8,255 nucleotides of DNA, from assembly GCA_023392395.1 (NCBI GenBank), contig JAEVZE010000215.1, forward strand, positions 1 through 8,255. The letters are read 5' to 3'. Shown here one piece after another: positions 1 to 5,129 of the stretch (positions are counted from its first letter, which is position 1; each line of letters begins with the position of its first letter). This DNA comes from Bacillota bacterium. GTDB lineage: Bacteria > Bacillota > Clostridia > Christensenellales > Aristaeellaceae. A model generated the notes under the pieces. It had not been told where the DNA came from, did not search any database, and saw only the letters and a list, made by a program, of their open reading frames with translations. The position numbers and the translations under genes are program-made.

Positions 1-336
1 AAGACGGTGTCCACTGAGATGCTGGAGGCGGCGACGGTGGACGGGGCTTCCGCCTGGCGTACGTACTTCTCGATCACGCTGCCGACCATCCGAAACTTCG
101 TGGCCTTGGTGGTGACAATCCGCCTGAGCGACGCGCTGCGCGCCTTCGACTCGGTCATGCAATTGACCAACGGCGCGCCCGGCGTGTCCACGGAGACCAT
201 CGGCACCACGATCTACAAGACCGCGTTCCGCTACAACGACGTGGGGCAGGGGTCGGCCGGCGCGTTCATCTTCTTCGTCATCGTGTCCGTCGTGGCGCTG
301 GTCTCCATGAGAATCATGCGCCGTCAGGAGTCCTGA
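1..336 (+). CDS. Sugar ABC transporter permease, MalF/UgpA type (5' truncated)
   Basis: The reading frame is open from the first base and ends at TGA 334-336, giving the last 111 residues of an inner-membrane permease. The EAA loop that docks the ATPase is near the start: EAATVDGASAWR, followed by TLP, an almost canonical match to the binding-protein-dependent transport family. Two hydrophobic segments follow, around residues 33-56 and 85-104, and the protein ends in a short basic tail (MRIMRRQES). A GTG at position 7 is in frame, but it is not the real start, because the EAA loop normally comes after several membrane spans. The next gene begins 25 bases downstream and encodes the MalG-type partner, so the two should form the heterodimeric membrane channel of a CUT1 sugar importer. 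Family assignment is firm; the substrate is unknown. Confidence 0.93.
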   Translation, partial: KTVSTEMLEAATVDGASAWRTYFSITLPTIRNFVALVVTIRLSDALRAFDSVMQLTNGAPGVSTETIGTTIYKTAFRYNDVGQGSAGAFIFFVIVSVVALVSMRIMRRQES

Positions 337-346
337 TCCGCCGCGT

Positions 347-355
347 AAAGGAGGG
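347..355 (+). promoter_or_regulatory. Strong ribosome binding site deciding a TTG start
   Basis: AAAGGAGGG is a near-perfect anti-16S match. Its AGGAGG core (349-354) lies 7 bases before TTG at 362. It selects TTG as the start of the second permease; the next in-frame ATG falls inside the first membrane segment. Confidence 0.85.
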
Positions 356-361
356 ATCCCC

Positions 362-1204
362 TTGAACAGCAAAGCCGCCGAGCGCAACACGCGCATTGTG
401 ATGTTCATCCTGATGACCATCCTGACCGCGGGCTTTCTCTTTCCAATCTACTGGGCCGTCACCATGTCCTTCAAGGAGAAGGCGGACATCCTGGTCGCGG
501 TGCCGCAGTACTTTCCCCAGCGCGTGACGCTTTCAAACTATCTGGACATCTTCAAAAAATCCAGCTACGGCGTGTTCGCTTGGAACAGTGCGAAGGTGGC
601 CGTCATCACGACTTTGCTGTGCGTTTTTGCCGCCGCGATGGCGGGGTTCGCGCTCACCCGGTTTGCCTTCAAAGGGCGCAAGGTGGTTTCCAATGGCATC
701 TTCGTGATCCGCATGGTCCCGGCGCTGGTGTACACCGTGCCGCTGTACATGATCTACAACCAGATTGGCCTTCTGGACAACCACATGGGCTTGATCCTCG
801 CCTACTGCACCTTCTCGCTGCCCATCTCGATCTGGCTGTTCCTCAGCTTCTATGAGGAGGTGCCGCGGGAGATCTACGAATCCGGCGTGATCGACGGCTG
901 CTCGGAGTACCGGCTGTTTCGCTCCTTCGCGCTGCCGCTGGTGGTGCCCAGCATCTCGGTGGTGGCCATCCTGTGCTTCATCGGAGCGTGGAACGAATTC
1001 GGCCTGGCGCTGACGCTCACCTTCAAGGACGTCTACAAGACGCTGCCCATCGCCATCAACACCATGATCCAGCGCGAGCGGGATACGCCGTTCGGGTCGC
1101 TGGCCGCGGCGGGCACGCTGGCAATGCTTCCGGCCATCATCCTGTCGCTGACCACGCAGAAGTACATCGTAAAGGGGTTCACGGCGGGCGCTGTGAAGGG
1201 CTGA
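362..1204 (+). CDS. Sugar ABC transporter permease, MalG/UgpE (CUT1) type
   Basis: This is a 280-residue inner-membrane permease, the usual length for MalG-type proteins. Six hydrophobic segments are visible at about residues 12-34, 76-98, 111-131, 142-163, 188-212 and 244-263. Residues 2-11 are polar and basic, as expected for a cytoplasmic N-terminus. The ATPase-docking EAA loop lies between segments 4 and 5 (about 165-196). It reads EIYESGVIDG, a slightly degenerate form in which the second alanine of EAA is replaced by glycine, followed by a conserved LPLVVP. The C-terminus QKYIVKGFTAGAVKG is typical of the family. The TTG start is chosen because of the strong Shine-Dalgarno just upstream. 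It should pair with the MalF-type permease upstream and receive substrate from the binding protein downstream. No ATPase gene is present in the window, which fits use of a shared ATPase encoded elsewhere. Confidence 0.95.
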   Translation: MNSKAAERNTRIVMFILMTILTAGFLFPIYWAVTMSFKEKADILVAVPQYFPQRVTLSNYLDIFKKSSYGVFAWNSAKVAVITTLLCVFAAAMAGFALTRFAFKGRKVVSNGIFVIRMVPALVYTVPLYMIYNQIGLLDNHMGLILAYCTFSLPISIWLFLSFYEEVPREIYESGVIDGCSEYRLFRSFALPLVVPSISVVAILCFIGAWNEFGLALTLTFKDVYKTLPIAINTMIQRERDTPFGSLAAAGTLAMLPAIILSLTTQKYIVKGFTAGAVKG

Positions 1205-1244
1205 TCCAATGGACGCCCTTTCGGATAATCGGCGAAAATAATGG

Positions 1245-1252
1245 AAAGGTGG
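1245..1252 (+). promoter_or_regulatory. Ribosome binding site of the solute-binding protein
   Basis: AAAGGTGG lies 7 bases before ATG 1260. It is the only purine-rich site in the 55-base gap after the MalG-type gene and fixes a start that yields a complete signal peptide. Confidence 0.75.
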
Positions 1253-1259
1253 AAATCTC

Positions 1260-1337
1260 ATGAAGAAGTTCCGTACCCTCCTCTCGGCGATGCTGGCGGT
1301 CGCGATGCTGCTTGGCCTCGTGGCCACGGCCAGCGCC
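1260..1337 (+). other. Sec signal peptide without lipobox
   Basis: Residues 1-26 of the binding protein form a classical signal peptide: a basic n-region (MKKFR), a hydrophobic core at about 7-22, and the c-region TASA ending in an A-x-A site (A24-S25-A26), so cleavage is predicted before Y27. The nearest cysteine is C32 in YSYETC. It is not preceded by a lipobox of the L-x-G/A-C kind, so a type I signal peptidase product is expected rather than a lipoprotein. Confidence 0.8.
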
Positions 1338-2663
1338 TATTCGTACGAGACCTGCCTGAACCCGGCGGGCGCGGCAGACCTCAAGATGACCTTGAACAAC
1401 CTGGACCTGGACGGCACGCTCAAACCCGGCATGTACGAGGGCAAGAAGATCACCGTCGCGGCCGCTGGCGGCGACCATGCCAATAGCCTCCGGGAATTTG
1501 CGAAGATCTTCAAAGAACTGACCGGCGGCGAGGTCGAGGTGCAGGAGTTCCCCGATCAGCTGTTTGAGAAGGTTCAGCTTGCGCTGCAGAGCGGCGGCCA
1601 GTTCGATGTGATTGAGATGCCCGTCGCGTTCCTGCATTCCTTCGCGTATGCCGGTTACCTGGCCGACATCGCCCCGATGCTGGAGTCCCTGGCCTCCCCG
1701 GGCTTCGAAGTGGGCGACTTCGTGCCCAGCATGTTTGAAACCTACGCCAAGTACAACGGCCAGACCATCGCCTTCCCCTATAAGCCGGACGCGCAGATCT
1801 TCTTCTACCGCAAGGACCTCTTTGAAGACGAAGCCGTGAAGGCCCAGTTTAAGGAGAAGACCGGCAAAGACCTGAAGGTGCCCGAGACACCGGAAGATCT
1901 TCTGGAAGTCGCCGCGTTCTTCACCAAGTCCCTGAACCCGGATTCCCCGGTGGAGTACGGCTACTCCACGATGATGTCCAAGGGCAACAGCCGCTTCACC
2001 TGGTTCAACCGCCTGGGCGCGTTCGGCGGCAAGGAAGTCAACCCGGATTACACGCTGGGCTTCACCGACGGCAGCGGCCTCAAGGCGCTGGAGTATACCA
2101 TCGAGCTGGGCAAGTATGCGCCCAAGGATTGGCTGACCTTTGACTGGGACACCGCCAACACCTACTTCGCCCAGGGCAACGCCGCGATGATGGAGCAGTG
2201 GCCGGGCCTGTACCTGACCTGCAACCAGGCCGAATCCCCGACGAAGGACAAGGTCGGCTACGCGGTCACCCCGGGCAAGAGCCCGACGCTGGGCGGCTGG
2301 GGCCTGTCGATCGTGGGCGACACCAAGCAGCAGGAAATGGCGTTCAAGTTCTGCGAGATGGCCACTTCCAAGGACGGCGAGTGCGTCAAGATCCAGTACA
2401 CCTTTGACCCGTGCCGTACCTCCAACTACGCCCGCGACGTCGTGAAGGATGTCAGCGGCATCTACGAAGCGCTGGCCGCCAACCTGGCCTGCGCCACCCA
2501 GCTGGCCGACACCGACATTCCCTACGTGTCCGCGCAGTGCGGCGACGTGGAAGAAGTCGCGATCCAGTCCGCGCTCGCGGGCGAGATCACGGCGCAGCAG
2601 GCGATCGACCAGATGGCCCAGGGCCTGGAAGCGATCATCGCGGACGTCAAGGAAGACATGTAA
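1260..2663 (+). CDS. Extracellular sugar-binding protein of an ABC importer (family 1 type)
   Basis: The 467-residue product is the secreted receptor of the importer. After the signal peptide (1-26) and a linker of roughly 35 residues, the N-lobe begins with a beta-strand (KKITVAAAGG, about 62-71). It continues with the pattern typical of sugar-binding proteins: an amphipathic helix, FDVIEMP (115-121), AYAGYLADI (about 129-137), and YNGQTIAFPY with FFYRKDLFED (165-190). The C-lobe carries NAAMMEQWPGLYL at about 307-319 and GWGLSIVGDTK at about 347-357. Cysteines lie at 32, 321, 365, 375, 385, 411 and 427, six of them in the last third. The gene follows both permeases rather than preceding them, which is the reverse of the common order. 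A hairpin terminator lies directly behind it, which could raise its expression relative to the glycosidase genes. Ligand specificity cannot be read from the sequence. Confidence 0.95.
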   Translation: MKKFRTLLSAMLAVAMLLGLVATASAYSYETCLNPAGAADLKMTLNNLDLDGTLKPGMYEGKKITVAAAGGDHANSLREFAKIFKELTGGEVEVQEFPDQLFEKVQLALQSGGQFDVIEMPVAFLHSFAYAGYLADIAPMLESLASPGFEVGDFVPSMFETYAKYNGQTIAFPYKPDAQIFFYRKDLFEDEAVKAQFKEKTGKDLKVPETPEDLLEVAAFFTKSLNPDSPVEYGYSTMMSKGNSRFTWFNRLGAFGGKEVNPDYTLGFTDGSGLKALEYTIELGKYAPKDWLTFDWDTANTYFAQGNAAMMEQWPGLYLTCNQAESPTKDKVGYAVTPGKSPTLGGWGLSIVGDTKQQEMAFKFCEMATSKDGECVKIQYTFDPCRTSNYARDVVKDVSGIYEALAANLACATQLADTDIPYVSAQCGDVEEVAIQSALAGEITAQQAIDQMAQGLEAIIADVKEDM

Positions 2664-2676
2664 CATTCACTATGGC

Positions 2677-2710
2677 GGGGGCGGCAATGCGGTTCTTTGC
2701 CGCCCCCTTT
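2677..2710 (+). terminator. Rho-independent terminator-like hairpin, probably leaky
   Basis: A perfect 11-bp inverted repeat, GGGGGCGGCAA at 2677-2687 and TTGCCGCCCCC at 2697-2707, encloses a 9-base loop and starts 14 bases after the binding-protein stop codon. Only three T residues follow (2708-2710) before C, so the U-tract is short. The stem is strong but the tail weak, which fits partial read-through into the glycosidase genes or stabilisation of the upstream mRNA 3' end. The opposite strand has no T-run at the matching position, so the signal points along the plus strand. Confidence 0.8.
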
Positions 2711-2744
2711 CTGCTGCAATCGCGCGCGCTCATCTCCCCATTTC

Positions 2745-2810
2745 GGAATTTCCTGCCCGCCCGGCGGGCGCATACCGCAGCCTTCATGACATTGAAATTT
2801 CAGCGTACGC
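2745..2810. repeat. Small palindromes in the spacer before the GH43 gene
   Basis: In the otherwise featureless 2711-2843 spacer there are several short dyads. GGAATTTCC (2745-2753) has a one-base centre. GCCCGC/GCGGGC (2755-2760 and 2764-2769) can form a tiny stem. TGAAATTTCA (2793-2802) is a perfect 10-bp palindrome and directly abuts GCGTACGC (2803-2810), a perfect 8-bp palindrome. The two AT-rich dyads stand out in this GC-rich region and could be an operator, but no convincing promoter accompanies them. Chance is a real alternative. Confidence 0.25.
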
Positions 2811-2829
2811 CCGGATGGGACGGCGCTTC

Positions 2830-2835
2830 GGGAGG
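2830..2835 (+). promoter_or_regulatory. Ribosome binding site deciding a GTG start
   Basis: GGGAGG lies 8 bases before GTG 2844. It is the only good Shine-Dalgarno near the start of the GH43 frame, and the resulting N-terminus runs straight into the first catalytic-domain motif (GDPF), as expected for a domain without a leader. Confidence 0.7.
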
Positions 2836-2843
2836 CCCATACC

Positions 2844-5117
2844 GTGAATACCTACAAAAACGAACTGCACCTGCCCAACACGCCGGAGGGCCTCGGCGAT
2901 CCGTTTGTGCTCCGGCACAACGGGCGCTACTACCTGTACCCATCCACCCACGCCGGGGAAAACGGCGTGCGCGCGTGGATGAGCGAGGATCTGATCCACT
3001 GGGAGGACGCGGGCTGGGTGGTGCGCGACGCCTGCCTTCAGAATACCTACGCACCGGAAGTGACGTATGTAAACGGCCGCTTCCTGCTGGTGGGCTCCCC
3101 CTTCGGGCAGGGGCACTATCTGTATGCCTCAGATAGCCCGCTGGGCCCGTTCCAGATGGTGCGCGGCAATTTCGGGTTGGTGATCGACGGCTCGATCTTT
3201 CAGGACGACGACGCCCGGCTCTACTTCACCCACGCGGAGTACCCCTGCATCCACGGCCATGAAATGTCGCCGGACGGACAGATGTCGGAGCCCACGGTTC
3301 TTTCTGAGACCGGCATGGGCCACTGGACCGAGGGACCGGGCATCTTCAAGCGCTACGGCAAATACTACATCACGATGACGGGCAACCACCTGCTCTCAAG
3401 GGCCTACCGGATCGACTACGCGGTGAGCGACATCGGCCCGCTCGGCCCATACCGCGTACCGGGGCAGAAGACGCTCTTGGTCAATACCGACCGCGCCCAC
3501 GGAAGCCTGGGGCATTCTTCAAATATGATCGGCCCAGACCTTGACAGTTACTGGATTTGCTATCATAATTTTGAAATTGACGAGAAGGGCCGCCACGTCC
3601 GGCGCAACGTGAACCTGGACCGCATGCTGTTTAACGGCGACAAGCTGATGGTGTCCGGCCCGACCCGCCACTTTGCGGAAGCCCCCCGGCGCCCCGACGC
3701 CTGGGGCTGGGCGGACGAGGAAGCGTATGCGGACGCGTTCACCCCGTGGGACGGCGGCGTCCGGCTGAAAACCCCCGCGCCGGAGGATTTCACCGCGGAG
3801 GTCAACCTGGTGCCCGGCCCCAGCGGCGAGGTGTGCTTCGGCTACCGGGATGAGGACAACCGGTACGGCGTCCGGATCGAGAGCGGCAGGCTGGACGTAT
3901 TCCGCGTGTCCGGCGGGCAGCGCGCTGCCCTCGCGTCCAAGGAACTGTTTGAGGGCTTCGACGAAAACGCACTGCACACGGTGCGGCTGGAGGCGCGCGG
4001 CGGGAAGCTCAACCTGCTTCTGGATCACATGGGCCAGCTATACGGCCTCGAGACAGGCCGGCTGGCGGGCGAAATCGGCGCGCGGGGCGCGGTGCGGATC
4101 AGCTACGTGGCGTTTTCGCGCCATGTCGGGCAGCGCGGCGATTTTGAACACTTCAACGCGGTGCCCGGCCCGGTGGACGCTTCGATGTTCCTACCGGCGT
4201 CGGCGGGCGAGCTGAGCGGCGGCCACCCGGCGAAAGACTGCGGTTTCCGGCCGGAGGACGGCATGCGGCTGGTTCCCGGCGAGGACGGCGGGCAGGATTT
4301 GCTGCTCTCGGCGGGCGAGCGCGTCAGCTACCGCGTCAACGCTGCGTCGGCGGGCGTCTACCACGTGCAGGCGGTGCTGGAATCCGCAGGCGGCGCAGAT
4401 TTTGATTTCTCGTTTCGAAGCGGCGTGTACGAAGGATATGCAGGCGCTTCGCCTTGCCTGACCCGCGTGGAACTGGGGCGCGTGGCGCTGAACGCAGGAA
4501 TGCAGAGCTTTTCGGTAAGGCTCGTTAGGGGCAGCGCGCGCGTCCGCCGATTCGAGCTCTTCCCGGTGGCCGGGGCCGTCGGCGGGGAATGGGCCGGGCT
4601 TCCGCTGTGCTTTGCGGCGCGGCAGGTGGAGGGCCTTGGGAGCGACGGGTTCCTTGCGCGGCTGGAGGGGCTCCAGATGGACCGCGAGGTGCAGGCCATG
4701 GGCATCTTCGGCAGCCGCTTCCAGACCGACGGGTTCATCGAGGCGTTCGTCCGCTTCCGCGGCGACGGCGCGGAGAAGTCCGCGGGATTGTTCCTCAGGC
4801 TGTCCGAGAACTCCTACCACCCGGATCAGGTGGCGGTGGGACATCGCGGCTATTACATCGGGTTTGACATGAAGAAAGTGCGCATTGACAGGATGAACTT
4901 TGACGCCAAAACGCTTGTAAGCGCGCCCTGCGCGCTGGAGGCGGAGCGCGTGTACCGCCTCCGCGCTCAAGTGGAGGGCAATCGCCTCACCGTGTGGGTG
5001 GACGGGCAGGAGGTGCTCGCCGTATGCGATCCCGACGCCCTGCCTTACGGACAGCTGGCGGTGGGCTCGTTCGGCGCGCGGGTGACGGTGGAGCGTGTCC
5101 GGGTGCAATCGGAATAG
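2844..5117 (+). CDS. GH43-type glycoside hydrolase with LamG-like, CBM6-like and LamG-like modules
   Basis: The 757-residue protein begins with a five-bladed-propeller GH43-type domain at about residues 15-280. The three expected acidic residues are visible. D19 in GDPFVLRHNGRYYLY is the general base, D115 in VIDGSIFQDDDARLYF is the pKa modulator, and E163 in WTEGPGIFKRYGKYY is the general acid. H224 in GHSS is the likely propeller-centre histidine. Family members are typically beta-xylosidases, alpha-L-arabinofuranosidases or arabinanases; the activity here is not determined. Three beta-sandwich modules follow: a concanavalin/LamG-like one (about 290-440), a CBM6-like one (about 445-577, with GERVSYRV, GVYHVQAVLE and SFSVRLVRGSARVRRFEL), and a second LamG-like one (about 585-757, with RLTVWVDGQEVL). 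These module calls rest on strand pattern and are less certain than the catalytic domain. There is no signal peptide, so a cytoplasmic enzyme is inferred. The usual WAPE motif reads YAPE (69-72). The next gene starts 12 bases after the stop. Confidence 0.9.
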   Translation: MNTYKNELHLPNTPEGLGDPFVLRHNGRYYLYPSTHAGENGVRAWMSEDLIHWEDAGWVVRDACLQNTYAPEVTYVNGRFLLVGSPFGQGHYLYASDSPLGPFQMVRGNFGLVIDGSIFQDDDARLYFTHAEYPCIHGHEMSPDGQMSEPTVLSETGMGHWTEGPGIFKRYGKYYITMTGNHLLSRAYRIDYAVSDIGPLGPYRVPGQKTLLVNTDRAHGSLGHSSNMIGPDLDSYWICYHNFEIDEKGRHVRRNVNLDRMLFNGDKLMVSGPTRHFAEAPRRPDAWGWADEEAYADAFTPWDGGVRLKTPAPEDFTAEVNLVPGPSGEVCFGYRDEDNRYGVRIESGRLDVFRVSGGQRAALASKELFEGFDENALHTVRLEARGGKLNLLLDHMGQLYGLETGRLAGEIGARGAVRISYVAFSRHVGQRGDFEHFNAVPGPVDASMFLPASAGELSGGHPAKDCGFRPEDGMRLVPGEDGGQDLLLSAGERVSYRVNAASAGVYHVQAVLESAGGADFDFSFRSGVYEGYAGASPCLTRVELGRVALNAGMQSFSVRLVRGSARVRRFELFPVAGAVGGEWAGLPLCFAARQVEGLGSDGFLARLEGLQMDREVQAMGIFGSRFQTDGFIEAFVRFRGDGAEKSAGLFLRLSENSYHPDQVAVGHRGYYIGFDMKKVRIDRMNFDAKTLVSAPCALEAERVYRLRAQVEGNRLTVWVDGQEVLAVCDPDALPYGQLAVGSFGARVTVERVRVQSE

Positions 5118-5122
5118 AGGTG
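5117..5122 (+). promoter_or_regulatory. Ribosome binding site overlapping the GH43 stop codon
   Basis: GAGGTG starts on the last base of the GH43 stop codon TAG (5115-5117) and lies 7 bases before ATG 5130. The arrangement indicates co-transcription and possibly translational coupling of the two glycosidases. Confidence 0.75.
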
Positions 5123-5129
5123 AAGTGCC

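Noticed and set aside
1224..1242. GATAAT and AATAAT as -10 boxes before the binding-protein gene
   Set aside because: No acceptable -35 hexamer lies at the right distance (CTGATC at best), and a start from AATAAT would fall in the ribosome binding site.
1179..2666. Long minus-strand open frame (495 codons) opposite the binding-protein gene
   Set aside because: It mirrors the coding strand of a well-supported gene, its product has low-complexity composition without family motifs, and such antisense frames are expected at high GC.
2719..2730. Short CG-alternating run in the spacer
   Set aside because: It is too short to be a meaningful repeat and is ordinary for the base composition here.
2792..2820. 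TTGAAA as a -35 box with a -10 box 17 bases downstream
   Set aside because: The matching -10 position reads ATGGGA, a very poor fit to TATAAT, so no promoter is called.
2411..3136. Plus-strand frame of 241 codons bridging the binding protein and GH43 genes
   Set aside because: It runs out of frame through the ends of two real genes and the hairpin, and gives an arginine- and proline-rich product with no family features.
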